Positions 26,089 to 35,656 of a DNA stretch of 64,000 bases are shown here, piece by piece. Both the position numbers and the translations under genes were made by a program. A model generated the notes under the pieces. That model saw only the letters and a list, made by a program, of their open reading frames with translations. It did no database searches and was not told the DNA's origin. The stretch covers positions 1-64,000 of the forward strand of contig NZ_JBHUHX010000047.1 of the NCBI RefSeq assembly GCF_042682685.1, written 5' to 3'. Source of the DNA: Imhoffiella fuscus. Lineage in GTDB: Bacteria > Pseudomonadota > Gammaproteobacteria > Chromatiales > Chromatiaceae. Positions within the stretch are counted from its first letter, which is position 1. The number at the start of each line of letters is the position of its first letter.

Positions 26089-26934
26089 GTGACAGAAGAA
26101 TGCGAATGCCCCGATCCGCCGGCCGGCGCACCCGAATGGATGGCCACCTTCGCCGACCTGATGTCGCTGATGATGTGCTTTTTCGTGCTGCTGCTGTCCT
26201 TCTCCGAGATGGACGTCCAAAAGTACAAGCAGCTCGCCGGATCCATGAAGGCCGCGTTCGGCGTACAACAAGAGGTCGAAGCGACCAGCATCCCGCTCGG
26301 GACCAGCATCATCGCCCAGGAATTCTCGCCCGCACAGCCTGAAGCCACCGTGGTCAACGAGGTGCGCCAGCAGACCATGGACGAGATGAAGCAAAATCTA
26401 AAGGTTGAGGAAGCCGCCAAGGCGGAGGATAAGGCCGAGGAACTCAAGGAGATGCTGAAGAAAGAGATCTCGGAGGGATTGCTGGAAATCTCGACGATCG
26501 AGGATCAGGTGATCATCCGCATCCAAGAGAAGGGCTCGTTCGAATCGGCCTCCGCCAAGGTCTCGCCTGGATTCAGAGGGACGCTCAACAAGATCAGCGA
26601 CGCGCTCAACCAGGTCGAGGGCAAGATCATCGTGGCCGGGCATACGGACAACATCCCGATCCAGACCTACGAATTCCCCTCCAACTGGGTCCTCTCGGCT
26701 GCCCGCGCTGCCGCCGTGGCCGACGCCATGACCCGCGAGGACCAGATCGACCCCGAGCGGGTCGAGATCCGCGCCTACGGCGAAAACAAACCGCTCGACT
26801 CCAACGAGACCGCTGCGGGTCGCGCCGCGAACCGTCGCGTGGAGATCATCGTGCTTGGAGATCAAGGCGTGCGCGAGGCGCTCGAAGCGATCCCCGAGTT
26901 GAACATGAACTCAACGACGAAGACCACCCGATGA
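26089..26934 (+). CDS. pomB: flagellar stator subunit PomB/MotB (OmpA domain)
   Basis: A 281-residue partner of PomA. One membrane helix near residues 21-38 (FADLMSLMMCFFVLLLSF) contains the conserved ion-binding Asp23. A helical linker follows, then a C-terminal OmpA-like peptidoglycan-binding domain (KIIVAGHTDNIPIQTYEFPS and the NRRVEIIVL end). The start is GTG 26089 with GAGG nine bases upstream. The stop overlaps the PilZ gene as ATGA, tying a c-di-GMP sensor to stator production. Confidence 0.93.
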   Translation: MTEECECPDPPAGAPEWMATFADLMSLMMCFFVLLLSFSEMDVQKYKQLAGSMKAAFGVQQEVEATSIPLGTSIIAQEFSPAQPEATVVNEVRQQTMDEMKQNLKVEEAAKAEDKAEELKEMLKKEISEGLLEISTIEDQVIIRIQEKGSFESASAKVSPGFRGTLNKISDALNQVEGKIIVAGHTDNIPIQTYEFPSNWVLSAARAAAVADAMTREDQIDPERVEIRAYGENKPLDSNETAAGRAANRRVEIIVLGDQGVREALEAIPELNMNSTTKTTR

Positions 26935-27515
26935 CCGAAGACAAGCCCACGACGGCGGAGCAGGAGCGGCGACGCTTCTTCCGGATCGACGATGAGGTCG
27001 GACTCGCCTTGACGCCTGTCGCTGCATCCGATGAAGAGGCGGCCATCGCCGCCCATCAGGGGAGTACCAACCGAATCGGTCTCTTGAACGAGCTTCGGGG
27101 CATGCGCTATGAGCATCTTCCGCAACAGCGCAGCCTAGAAAGCAAGTTCCCGACCGTTGCCAGCTACATCCGCATCCTTGAGCGCCAACTCGACATCCTG
27201 GCCCAAGCGATCGACGGCCGGGACGATTTCCCGAGCAAGCCCAACACCATGGCCAACATCAGCGCCCAGGGATTGAGCTTGATGACCGACGAGGTCTTCG
27301 CCATCGACTCCATGGTGAGCGTAAAACTCGCCCTGTTCCCCGACCTTTGCCGAATCGAAGCGCTGGGCCGAGTCGTGCGCGGCGAGACGACCTCGCCTAA
27401 GGCCGACGTGGCGATCGAATTCACCCATCTACGCGACGCCGACCGCGAGGCGATCATCCGACACATCTATCTATTACAGAGACAACGGCTTCAGGCCCGC
27501 TACGAGGACGAGTAA
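26931..27515 (+). CDS. PilZ-domain protein coupled to the stator genes
   Basis: A 194-residue protein with both c-di-GMP-binding motifs of PilZ: RRFFR at residues 14-18 and NISAQG at 109-114. Between them is an unusually long insert of about 90 residues, mostly helical (SYIRILERQLDILAQAID). In a normal PilZ domain the two motifs are about 25-35 residues apart. It begins inside the pomB stop codon. By context it may act on the stator in response to c-di-GMP, as YcgR-type proteins do elsewhere; this is inference. Confidence 0.8.
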   Translation: MTEDKPTTAEQERRRFFRIDDEVGLALTPVAASDEEAAIAAHQGSTNRIGLLNELRGMRYEHLPQQRSLESKFPTVASYIRILERQLDILAQAIDGRDDFPSKPNTMANISAQGLSLMTDEVFAIDSMVSVKLALFPDLCRIEALGRVVRGETTSPKADVAIEFTHLRDADREAIIRHIYLLQRQRLQARYEDE

Positions 27516-27615
27516 GGCGGTTGCCTCGAAAGAACGAACCGCCCCGGATTGGAAGCGAACTGAGGACGCAGCGCATGCCTGGATCGCCGCGCGGGCGACG
27601 CCAGGCATGACCGGA

Positions 27616-30600
27616 TCAATCCGTCGCCGATTTGGCTGCGGATGATTTCAGGCGACCTCGGATCAGCACGAAGAAGAGCGGGACGAAGAAGACGCCGAGC
27701 ATGCTGGCCGCGACCACGCCGCCGAGCACGCCGGTCCCGATGGCATTGCGCCCACCTGCCCCGGCACCCGAGCTGATCGCGAGCGGCAACACGCCGAAAC
27801 CGAAGGCCAGCGAGGTCATGATGATGGGACGAATACGCATCCGCGCCGCCTCCAGTGCCGCAGACAAGGCATCGGTGCCCTGCTCCTGAAGCGTCTTGGC
27901 GAACTCGACGATGAGAATGGCGTTCTTGGCAGAGAGACCGATGGTGGCCAACAGACCCACCTGGAAATAGATGTCGCTCGGCAGTCCGCGCCCCATCGCG
28001 GCGACCACGGCGCCCAGCACGCCCAAAGGTACCGCCAACATGACGGCGAAGGGTACCGACCAACTCTCGTAGAGCGCGGCCAGCGCGAGGAACACCACCA
28101 GCGCCGACAGCGCATAGAGGGCCGAGGCCTGGGCACCGGCGGCGCGCTCCTCGAAGGACAGCCCGGTCCATTCGATACCGATCCCCTTCGGCAGCTTCGA
28201 GGCCAGCTCGGCCACGGTCTCCATCGCCGCGCCCGTGCTCAGCCCCGGTGCGGCCTGACCCAGCACCTCGGACGACGGCAGACCGTTGTAACGTTCCAAG
28301 CGCGGAGAACCATAGGTCCAGTGCGCCGAGGCGAAGGCCGAAAAGGGCACCATCTCCCCTTTACCGTTACGCACATACCAGGCATCCAGATCCTCGGGCA
28401 GCATGCGATAGGGGGCGTCGGCCTGTAGATAGACCTTCTTCACCCGGCCTTCATGGACGAAGTCGTCGACATAGGCGCTACCCCAGGCGATCGAGAGGGT
28501 ATTGTTGATGTCGGCCAGAGACAGGCCGAGCGCCCCTGCCTTGGTGCGATCGACCTCCACCTGATACTGAGGCTCGTCCTCGCGACCGTTGGGACGCACG
28601 GCCACCAGATTCGGGTCCTTCATCGCCATACCGAGGAACTGACCGCGCGCGGCGACCAAAGCCTCATGGCCGAGACCGGCGCGGTCCTGCAACTGAACGT
28701 CCCATCCCGAGGCGGTACCCAGCTCGATGACCGCTGGCGGCGCGAAGGCGAAGACGCGGGCATCGCGGATCTTGGAGAAGGCCCCCATCGCCCGCCCGGC
28801 GATCGCCCCGACGTGCAGGTCCGGCCGGTCGCGCTGGCTCCAATCCTTCAGCCGCACGAAGCCGATCGCCATGTTCTGGCCCTGGCCCGAGAAGCTGAAT
28901 CCGGCGACCGTAATCATTTCCTTCACGGCCTCCTGCTCGTTCTCATTGAAATACTTCTCGACCTGAGCCAATACGTCCAGGGTTCGCTCGCGCGTGGCAC
29001 CGGAGGGCAGTACGGCCTGAATAATGAGGATTCCCTGATCCTCCTCAGGCAGGAAGGAGGTCGGCATACGCTCATGCAGCGCGATCATCGCGCCCACCAG
29101 CAAGGCATAGACGCCCAAGAACAGCCAGCGCCATTTGACGATCCGCTCCACCGCCTCGCCGTAGAGATCGACGCTGCGGCCGAAATTGCGGTTGAACCAG
29201 CCGAAGAAGCCGCGTCGCGGTCCATGAGGAACCGGCTTGAGCAACGTGGCTGTCAGTGCCGGACTCAGGGTCAGGGCCACCACCACCGAAAGCAGCATGG
29301 CCGAAACGATGGTGATCGAGAACTGACGATAGATGACGCCGGTCGAGCCGCTGAAGAAGGCCATGGGGACGAAGACCGCCGAGAGCACCAGAGCGATACC
29401 GACCAGGGCGCTGGTGATCTGATCCATGGAGCGGCGCGTGGCCTCCTTGGGCGGCAATCCGTCATCGTGCATGACCCGTTCTACGTTCTCCACCACCACG
29501 ATGGCATCGTCGACCAACAGGCCAATGGCCAACACCATGGCGAACAGCGTCAGGGTATTGATCGAATAACCGAACGCAGCCAGCACGCCAAAGGTTCCGA
29601 GCAACACCACGGGCACCGCAATGGTGGGGATGAGGGTGGCGCGGAAGTTCTGCAGGAAGAGATACATCACCAGGAAGACCAGGATGACCGCCTCGAACAG
29701 GGTCTTGACCACCTCGCTGATGGAGATGCGCACGAAAGGCGTGGTGTCGTAGGGATAGACCGCCTCCATCCCCGGAGGGAAGAAGGCCGAGAGTTCGTCG
29801 ATCTTGCGCTTGACCGCATCGGCGGTATCCAGCGCGTTGGCGCCAGTCGCGAGACGAATAGCCATGCCTGCGGCCGACTTGCCGTTGTATCGAGCCGTCT
29901 TGCCGTAGGTCTCGCTGCCCAAGGCGACGCGCGCCACGTCACGCAGCAGAACGGTCGAGCCGTCCGCCTCCGTGCGCAGTCGGATGGCGCCGAACTCCTC
30001 CGGCGTGTTGAGACGGCTCTGCACGTTCACCGTCGCGGTGAGCTGCTGGCCCTCCTCGGCCGGGATGCCGCCGAGCTGCCCGGCCGAAACCTGGGCGTTC
30101 TCGGCCTCGATGGCCTTGGCGACATCCGCCGGCGTCAACCCGTACTGATTCAGACGGTTGGGGTCGAGCCAGATCCGCATGGCGTACTGAGACTCGAACA
30201 GGGTGATCTCGCCGACACCCTCGACACGACTGATCGGATCCTTCACCAGACTCGCAGCGTAATCGCCCAGATCGGCGCTGTCGAGACGGCCATCATTCGA
30301 GACGAAGGCCACCACCATCAGGAAGTTGCGCACCGACTTGGCGACCTGGATGCCCTGCTGCTGCACCGCAGACGGCAGTAGCGCATTGGCTAGCTGCAGC
30401 TTGTTCTGGACCTGCATCTGAGCGATGTCCGGATTGACATCGTTGTTGAAGGTCAAGGTGATGGTGGAGACGCCATTCGACTCGCTGGTCGAGGACATAT
30501 AGCGCAAACCGTCGAGCCCGTTCATCTGCTGCTCGATGACCTGGGTCACCGAGTCCTGCACGGTCTCGGCCGAGGCGCCCGGATAGGTGGCGGTGATAGC

Positions 30601-30729
30601 GATCGCCGGCGGCGCAATACTGGGATATTGAGACACCGGCAGGGACAGGATGGAGAGCACGCCCGCCAGCATGATGGCAATGGCAATGACCCATGCGAAG
30701 ACGGGGCGGTCGATGAAGAAGCGGGCCAT
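27616..30729 (-). CDS. RND multidrug efflux pump inner-membrane subunit (HAE1/AcrB type)
   Basis: A full-length 1037-residue proton-driven efflux transporter. It begins MARFFIDRPVFAWVIAIAIM and has the proton-relay pair in LLVDDAIVVVENVERVM, the conserved SNGVSTITLTF porter region and the second-half LSAKNAILIVEFAK helix. It is the downstream partner of the membrane-fusion gene 128 bases away; no outer-membrane factor follows, so the pump must use a channel encoded elsewhere. The TetR gene upstream with its operator probably controls both. Substrates cannot be read. Confidence 0.95.
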   Translation of the reverse strand: MARFFIDRPVFAWVIAIAIMLAGVLSILSLPVSQYPSIAPPAIAITATYPGASAETVQDSVTQVIEQQMNGLDGLRYMSSTSESNGVSTITLTFNNDVNPDIAQMQVQNKLQLANALLPSAVQQQGIQVAKSVRNFLMVVAFVSNDGRLDSADLGDYAASLVKDPISRVEGVGEITLFESQYAMRIWLDPNRLNQYGLTPADVAKAIEAENAQVSAGQLGGIPAEEGQQLTATVNVQSRLNTPEEFGAIRLRTEADGSTVLLRDVARVALGSETYGKTARYNGKSAAGMAIRLATGANALDTADAVKRKIDELSAFFPPGMEAVYPYDTTPFVRISISEVVKTLFEAVILVFLVMYLFLQNFRATLIPTIAVPVVLLGTFGVLAAFGYSINTLTLFAMVLAIGLLVDDAIVVVENVERVMHDDGLPPKEATRRSMDQITSALVGIALVLSAVFVPMAFFSGSTGVIYRQFSITIVSAMLLSVVVALTLSPALTATLLKPVPHGPRRGFFGWFNRNFGRSVDLYGEAVERIVKWRWLFLGVYALLVGAMIALHERMPTSFLPEEDQGILIIQAVLPSGATRERTLDVLAQVEKYFNENEQEAVKEMITVAGFSFSGQGQNMAIGFVRLKDWSQRDRPDLHVGAIAGRAMGAFSKIRDARVFAFAPPAVIELGTASGWDVQLQDRAGLGHEALVAARGQFLGMAMKDPNLVAVRPNGREDEPQYQVEVDRTKAGALGLSLADINNTLSIAWGSAYVDDFVHEGRVKKVYLQADAPYRMLPEDLDAWYVRNGKGEMVPFSAFASAHWTYGSPRLERYNGLPSSEVLGQAAPGLSTGAAMETVAELASKLPKGIGIEWTGLSFEERAAGAQASALYALSALVVFLALAALYESWSVPFAVMLAVPLGVLGAVVAAMGRGLPSDIYFQVGLLATIGLSAKNAILIVEFAKTLQEQGTDALSAALEAARMRIRPIIMTSLAFGFGVLPLAISSGAGAGGRNAIGTGVLGGVVAASMLGVFFVPLFFVLIRGRLKSSAAKSATD

Positions 30730-30773
30730 GGAGGGCGTTCCTCGGAATGTCTATTGAGCGTTCAGCCTCCAGC

Positions 30774-30857
30774 GACCAGTGGCCAGCTATCGGCTGCCAC
30801 CTGATGCATGACCAGATCCGCACAGCTGGAAACTGGCGGCTGGAAGCTGGCGGCTAT
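30774..30857. repeat. degenerate heptameric repeat (GCTGGAA/GCTGGCG)
   Basis: The short gap between the RND adaptor and pump genes contains runs of a seven-base unit related to GCTGGAA and GCTGGCG (for example GCTGGAAACTGGCGGCTGG). The same heptads occur at 37262-37303 and, as GGAGGCT, at 55551-55645. Confidence 0.55.
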
Positions 30858-32033
30858 TCAGTGTGCGGCGAACTGCGGCTCGTCGCTGCGGTCCACGGCT
30901 GTGGCCTTGGCGCCCGGCCGCACCATCTGGATGCCGTCGACGATCAGCCGATCCCCCGGTTTCAGACCGGAATCGATCAGCCAGCGATCGCCCATGGCGC
31001 GATTGGTCTCCAGCTTGCGCTGCTCGACGGTCCCGTCCTCGCTCAACACCAGGGCGAAGGGCTCGCCCCGCCGATCGCGCTGAACACCCTGCTGGGGCGC
31101 GAGAATGGCATCGGGCCGCACGCCCTCCTCCACTGTGGCACGCACGAACATACCGGGTAGCAACAGGTTGTCCGGATTGGGAAAGGTCGCGCGCATGGTC
31201 ACCGCGCCCGTGCCCTGATCGACCGTCACCTCGCTGAACTCCAGACGTCCAGGCAGCGGATAGGCCGACCCGTCCTCAAGGATGAGCGTCACCTTGGGCT
31301 GCTTGCCATCCGTGCGTTGCAGATCGCCATCCTCCAAGGCGCGACGCAGACGCAGCAACTGCGCGCTCGACTGCGTCAGATCGACATAGATGGGATCGAG
31401 CTGCTGGACGGTCGCAAGCGCCAGATCCTGATAGGCCGTCACCAACGCGCCCTGGGTCACCGCAGAACGCCCGATCCGGCCCGCGATCGGCGAGGTCACA
31501 CGGGTGTAGTCCAGATTGATGCGCGCGCTGACCAGCTCGGCCTGATCGACCGCGACGCTGGCGATCGCCTCCTTGAGCGCCGCCCCCGCGTCGTCGTAGT
31601 CCTCCTGACTGACCGCGTTGGCCTTGAGCAGATTGGCATAGCGATCGGCCTTGAGACGCGCCCGGGCCAGGGTCGCCTGAGAGCGCGCAAGGGATGCCTT
31701 GGCGCTGTCGTAGGTAGCCTGATAGACCGCAGGATCGATCTGATAGAGCACCTCGCCGGCCTCGATCTGACCGCCCTCCTTGAATCTGCGCGCCTGAATG
31801 ATTCCGCCCACCTGCGGACGCACCTCGGCGATCTGGTAGGGCGTCGTGCGCCCCGGAAGCTCCGTGGTCAGCACGGCCGGATGCGCCTCGATGCGCACCA
31901 CGCCGACCTCTGCCGGGCCGCCTGGACCACCGGGTCCGGCCGCATGCGCCTGCGGATACCAACCGACCACGAAGAGCGCGGCCGCGAGCGCGATCGGCAG
32001 GGTCGCGGCTGGCTGACGATTTACGAACTTCAT
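30858..32033 (-). CDS. RND efflux membrane-fusion protein (AcrA/MexA type)
   Basis: Periplasmic adaptor of 391 residues from ATG 32033, which has GAGGTG just upstream; a GTG two codons earlier is less likely. A signal sequence (TLPIALAAALFVVGWYPQA) is followed by a barrel-sandwich domain (EVRPQVGGIIQARRFKEGG and VTSPIAGRIGRSAVTQGALV) around an alpha-helical hairpin from about 95 to 165. The C-terminus has the usual QGVQRDRRGEPFALVLSEDG region. It is the first gene of the pump operon and diverges from the TetR gene across the operator. Confidence 0.93.
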   Translation of the reverse strand: MKFVNRQPAATLPIALAAALFVVGWYPQAHAAGPGGPGGPAEVGVVRIEAHPAVLTTELPGRTTPYQIAEVRPQVGGIIQARRFKEGGQIEAGEVLYQIDPAVYQATYDSAKASLARSQATLARARLKADRYANLLKANAVSQEDYDDAGAALKEAIASVAVDQAELVSARINLDYTRVTSPIAGRIGRSAVTQGALVTAYQDLALATVQQLDPIYVDLTQSSAQLLRLRRALEDGDLQRTDGKQPKVTLILEDGSAYPLPGRLEFSEVTVDQGTGAVTMRATFPNPDNLLLPGMFVRATVEEGVRPDAILAPQQGVQRDRRGEPFALVLSEDGTVEQRKLETNRAMGDRWLIDSGLKPGDRLIVDGIQMVRPGAKATAVDRSDEPQFAAH

Positions 32034-32074
32034 GGTCACCTCGTGGTTGGTCTTCAGCGATTTGATCTTTGAGA

Positions 32075-32108
32075 GAATGAAGGTTCATTCTAGAATGAAT
32101 GTTCAATC
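32075..32108. promoter_or_regulatory. tandem palindromic TetR-type operator
   Basis: Four half-sites alternate in orientation with two-base spacers: GAATGAA (32075), TTCATTC (32084), GAATGAA (32093) and TTCAATC (32102, one mismatch). The central sixteen bases TTCATTCTAGAATGAA (32084-32099) are a perfect palindrome. The array sits between the divergent pump operon and tetR genes, 41 bases upstream of the adaptor ATG, the classic place for a TetR-family repressor acting on both directions. Confidence 0.8.
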
Positions 32109-32254
32109 TAGTCGGCAGGAACGGATGCGTCAAGCCTAGAATGTCGGAAATGCGCCTCGATCGACGGCTGGACAGCGAGGCCGCCCCGCCTTGGAAAACA
32201 ACCACCGCACGCCGGCCAGTTGGCCGAAATGAATCAACGACCTGGAGGAGCATG

Positions 32255-32875
32255 ATGCCGAACACACCCACCTCGGCCCTACCGCGTTGCGAGGTGCGAC
32301 GTGAACAGATCCTAGACGCTGCGGCCGGATGCTTTGCCCGCGAGGGTTTCCACGGCACCAGCATCGCCAAGCTCTCCAAAGAGGCCGGGATGAGCCCAGG
32401 CCATATCTATCACTTCTTCGAGAACAAGGAGGCGATCATCGCCGCCCTGATCGAGCGGCGATTGGAATGCGCCCAGGAGATGGCGCGACACTTCGACAGC
32501 ACGGAAGACGTCTTCCAGGCCCTGCTCGATCGGGTCGACATCGGACTCAAGGAGAAGACCGATCGCGAATCTGCGGCGCTCGAATTGGAAATCTTTGCCG
32601 AGGCCGCCCGCAATCCGGCGGTGGCCTCCATCCTGATCGAGGCCGACCGCATCAAGCGCGAGTGTCTCATCAGAGTATCCCAGAAGGCGCGACAGGCCCG
32701 CGCCAGCGGCCAAGAGACGCGAGAGCAGAAGACGCAGACCGACTCCATGGAGGCCGAAACGGAAATCCTCATGGCTCTGTTCGACGGCCTCTCCACGCGC
32801 GCCATCTCGCACCCGGAGCTCGACCGCGAGGCGCTGGCACCCTTGCTGCGCAAGGTGATGCGTGCGCTGCTCTGA
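32255..32875 (+). CDS. TetR/AcrR family transcriptional regulator
   Basis: A 206-residue regulator. The N-terminal helix-turn-helix reads RREQILDAAAGCFAREGFHG then TSIAKLSKEAGMSPGHIYHF, the standard TetR DNA-binding fold. The remaining helices form the ligand/dimer domain. ATG 32255 is chosen over the adjacent ATG 32252 because GGAGGA ends five bases before it; an in-frame extension to 32099 would run through the operator. By position it likely represses the RND operon and itself through the 32075-32108 sites. The inducer is unknown. Confidence 0.92.
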   Translation: MPNTPTSALPRCEVRREQILDAAAGCFAREGFHGTSIAKLSKEAGMSPGHIYHFFENKEAIIAALIERRLECAQEMARHFDSTEDVFQALLDRVDIGLKEKTDRESAALELEIFAEAARNPAVASILIEADRIKRECLIRVSQKARQARASGQETREQKTQTDSMEAETEILMALFDGLSTRAISHPELDREALAPLLRKVMRALL

Positions 32876-32914
32876 GCCGAACCGTCGCGCCCTGCACGCC
32901 CCACAAGACGGCAA

Positions 32915-34549
32915 TCAGGTTCGAAAGCCGGTCGCCTCTTCCTGCAACTCACCGGCGAGCCGCTCCAACGCCTGACCCGCAGACTCCAGTTGGGTCATGC
33001 CGGCGCTGGACTGACGCGCGGCATCGCTGATCGCCACGACGCCCTTGCTGATCTCGCTGGCAACCGCCGTCTGTTCCTCGGCGGCGCTGGCGATCTGAGT
33101 CATGGTCGCCGTGATGGCGTCGACGGCCTCGGTGATCTCCTCCAGCGACCGACCCGCCTTGGTCGCCGCTTCCATTGAGGACTCGGCACTGTCGCGGCTG
33201 CGAGCCATCTGCTCGCCCGCCTGGTGCGTCGTGCCCTGCAACTGGACCACCATCTCCTCGATTTCGAGCGCCGATGCCTGGGTGCGCCGGGCCAAGGTAC
33301 GCACCTCGTCGGCGACGACGGCGAATCCTCGACCCTGCTCGCCCGCACGCGCCGCCTCGATCGCGGCATTGAGCGCCAGCAGATTGGTCTGGGCCGTCAC
33401 GCCCTGAATGACATCCAGGATCTTGCCGATCGTGCCCGCATGCGTCTCCAGCGCAACGATGGTCTCGGCTACGGCGCCGATATGCTCGACCGTCACCGAC
33501 ATGGAGCCGATGGTGTCCTGAACCGATTCGCGTCCCTGTCCGGCCAGATTCTTGGAGCGCTCGGCCGACTCCGCCGCCGAGGCCGTATTGGCGGCCACCT
33601 CGGCCGCCGTGGCCGTCATCTCATGCATGGCGGCGGCCACCTGATCCGTTTCCTGGTTCTGCCGGTGCGCCGTCGCGCGCGCGTCCTGCAGACTCTCGGC
33701 CATCTGTTGCGCCGAGCCGGACAGCGTCACGGCGGATCCGCCGACACGCTCGACCAAGCCGCGCAAACGGTCGACCATGCGGTCGAAGTCCTTGGCGATC
33801 TCGCCGATCTCGTTGGGAATATCGAGCGTGGTCGCCTGAGACAGATCCGATTGATGCAGGATCTGCTGCATGGCGGCATGCAGACGCCCGAGCTGACCGG
33901 TGATGGAGCGGTAGAAGACCCAGCCCAACAGCACGACGACCAAAATAGCCCCTCCCGACAGAAGTCCGAACAGCAACATCGACTGCCGATAGATCCCATG
34001 GGCGTACTCGCTTTCGTCATGCGCCACGCTCAACTGAAGATCCACCAGCTCGGTCAGCTTGTCGCTGATCGGATCGATCACAGCGTAGAGCGGTCCATCG
34101 AAATCGTTCAGCTGACCGCTGATTCGCCCTTGCTTCCCTCGCAAATGGACGACCAACCGTTGGATCATGGCGTCCGCATCATCGAAGAGCTTCCGGGCTT
34201 CGTCTACGAGACGCATCTCATCGGCCGTGAGGTCCGACTTGAGATAGGCAGTCCAGCGTTCGCGAATCAGAGACTGCGCCTCCTCGACACGATTCAGCGC
34301 CTCTTGCGCCGTGAAGCGCCCTGCATTGGCCTTGTTGACCGCATCGATCACATCGACCGCATAGTCGTCGGCAATCCCCTTCAACTCCTTCAGCGGCACC
34401 ACCCGATCGAGGTAGATGCGATCCACGCCCGCATTGACCTGCCCCAAAAGGTGCAGCGTGACACCGCCGATCAGCAACATCGCGAAGCTGGGAACCAAGG
34501 CCATCGCGGCGAGCTTGGCGCTGATCTTCGCGTTATCGATCCATTTCAT
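32915..34549 (-). CDS. methyl-accepting chemotaxis protein
   Basis: A 544-residue transmembrane chemoreceptor. Helix 1 lies at about 12-34 (AAMALVPSFAMLLIGGVTLH). A periplasmic four-helix-bundle domain occupies about 35-190, helix 2 about 192-213 (LLFGLLSGGAILVVVLLGWV), then come HAMP (RSITGQLGRLHAAMQQI) and the signalling domain with its hairpin tip GVTAQTNLLALNAAIEAARA and FAVVADEVRTLA. No C-terminal pentapeptide tether is present. It is convergent with tetR, 39 bases apart. The ligand is unknown. Confidence 0.93.
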   Translation of the reverse strand: MKWIDNAKISAKLAAMALVPSFAMLLIGGVTLHLLGQVNAGVDRIYLDRVVPLKELKGIADDYAVDVIDAVNKANAGRFTAQEALNRVEEAQSLIRERWTAYLKSDLTADEMRLVDEARKLFDDADAMIQRLVVHLRGKQGRISGQLNDFDGPLYAVIDPISDKLTELVDLQLSVAHDESEYAHGIYRQSMLLFGLLSGGAILVVVLLGWVFYRSITGQLGRLHAAMQQILHQSDLSQATTLDIPNEIGEIAKDFDRMVDRLRGLVERVGGSAVTLSGSAQQMAESLQDARATAHRQNQETDQVAAAMHEMTATAAEVAANTASAAESAERSKNLAGQGRESVQDTIGSMSVTVEHIGAVAETIVALETHAGTIGKILDVIQGVTAQTNLLALNAAIEAARAGEQGRGFAVVADEVRTLARRTQASALEIEEMVVQLQGTTHQAGEQMARSRDSAESSMEAATKAGRSLEEITEAVDAITATMTQIASAAEEQTAVASEISKGVVAISDAARQSSAGMTQLESAGQALERLAGELQEEATGFRT

Positions 34550-34844
34550 GATTCACTCTCTTTCGGTCGGTCATCACGAGAGACACGACCCTCAATGAAG
34601 CAGAGCGAATCGGCACCGAACTCCAGCATCCCTCTGCTCCGAAACAGCGATCCCGCACCGCTAGAAGCCCAGAGTGCGCCGGACGCCGAAACGGAACCGC
34701 CAACCAAGAATTCGCCCCGATGCAGCCCGATCAGCTGGTGGAAACAACCGGACCGCAATCGGCAGCGAAACGCCAACATACATGGTCTAAAAGAACTGCG
34801 AACGCCACCGCGACATGCCTAAGAAGGAGCCCGCCCGGGATCGC

Positions 34845-35507
34845 TCAAGGCGCCCAATAGAAGGACTGCTCCGTCGCCCTGCCCTCGGGCACCGTCACCT
34901 CGCGGGTCTGGATCTGACCCGCATTATCGACCGTGAGCCGATAACGTCCAGGCGCCAGGCTCGCATAGAACCAAGGCCCCTGGGAGACGGCCGTCAGCAG
35001 CGTCGGCCCGGAGGCATCGTCGATGCGCACCTTGACGTCGGCCAGATATTCGCCCGAGCCCTGTATCGCGAACAACAGGCGCAGATTGAACTTGGACTTG
35101 AGCTCCTGCATCTCCTCGCGGCCCGAGGCCCCGATCCCTCCGCTGATATAGGGCACGCCCGACGCCACCTCCGACTCCTCGGGCTCCGTCGGGGCGCTCG
35201 GCACCTGGGCAGGAGCCGCCTCGGGAGCTGCAGTCTTGGGCAGAATGGCGCCGCCGGGCAGGATGGTCCCCGCCGGCAGGGTCACTGCCTCCTGCAACAC
35301 GGTTCCATCCGGCAGCACGACATCCTCCGGGATTCGGCTGCCCTCCGGCATGCGGGTACCCGGCGGGGCGATCGCCCATGCGGCCGGGGTCGATTCGACC
35401 GCCCTCGGCTCGGGGCGCATCTCGCCAGCCGGATCCTGAGCCCAGACGCCCTGAGCGCCGATCATCAAAAGGGGAAACAGCACACGCATCCGATCCTGTC
35501 GAGTCAT
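34845..35507 (-). CDS. exported protein with LPxGTxLPxG-like repeats
   Basis: A 220-residue protein, start supported by GGAGG eight bases before the ATG. It has a signal peptide (RMRVLFPLLMIGAQGVWAQ). Residues about 48-90 form short repeats: MPEGSRIPEDVVLPDGTVLQ continuing to LPAGTILPGGAILP. After a proline-rich linker, the C-terminal 90 residues resemble a small beta-sandwich or carboxypeptidase-regulatory-like domain (LADVKVRIDDASGPTLL, LAPGRYRLTVDNAGQ). No function is known to me. It stands alone between the chemoreceptor and the RNA methyltransferase. Confidence 0.75.
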   Translation of the reverse strand: MTRQDRMRVLFPLLMIGAQGVWAQDPAGEMRPEPRAVESTPAAWAIAPPGTRMPEGSRIPEDVVLPDGTVLQEAVTLPAGTILPGGAILPKTAAPEAAPAQVPSAPTEPEESEVASGVPYISGGIGASGREEMQELKSKFNLRLLFAIQGSGEYLADVKVRIDDASGPTLLTAVSQGPWFYASLAPGRYRLTVDNAGQIQTREVTVPEGRATEQSFYWAP

Positions 35508-35656
35508 CGTCGACCTCCAGTACGGGCCTCAACGGCCTTGGGAAAATGAATGTGAGACAGCGGGCAGCGACGATTTTGCACGAGGGGCGACGCGGAGGTA
35601 AGAGCGCGCATTTGCACAAGACGCAAATCGCTGAACGGACCGCAGTCACGCCACCA

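Noticed and set aside
28453..30381. Long plus-strand frame across the RND pump gene
   Set aside because: His/Gln/Arg/Glu-rich mirror sequence without any motif; the pump gene is full length on the minus strand.
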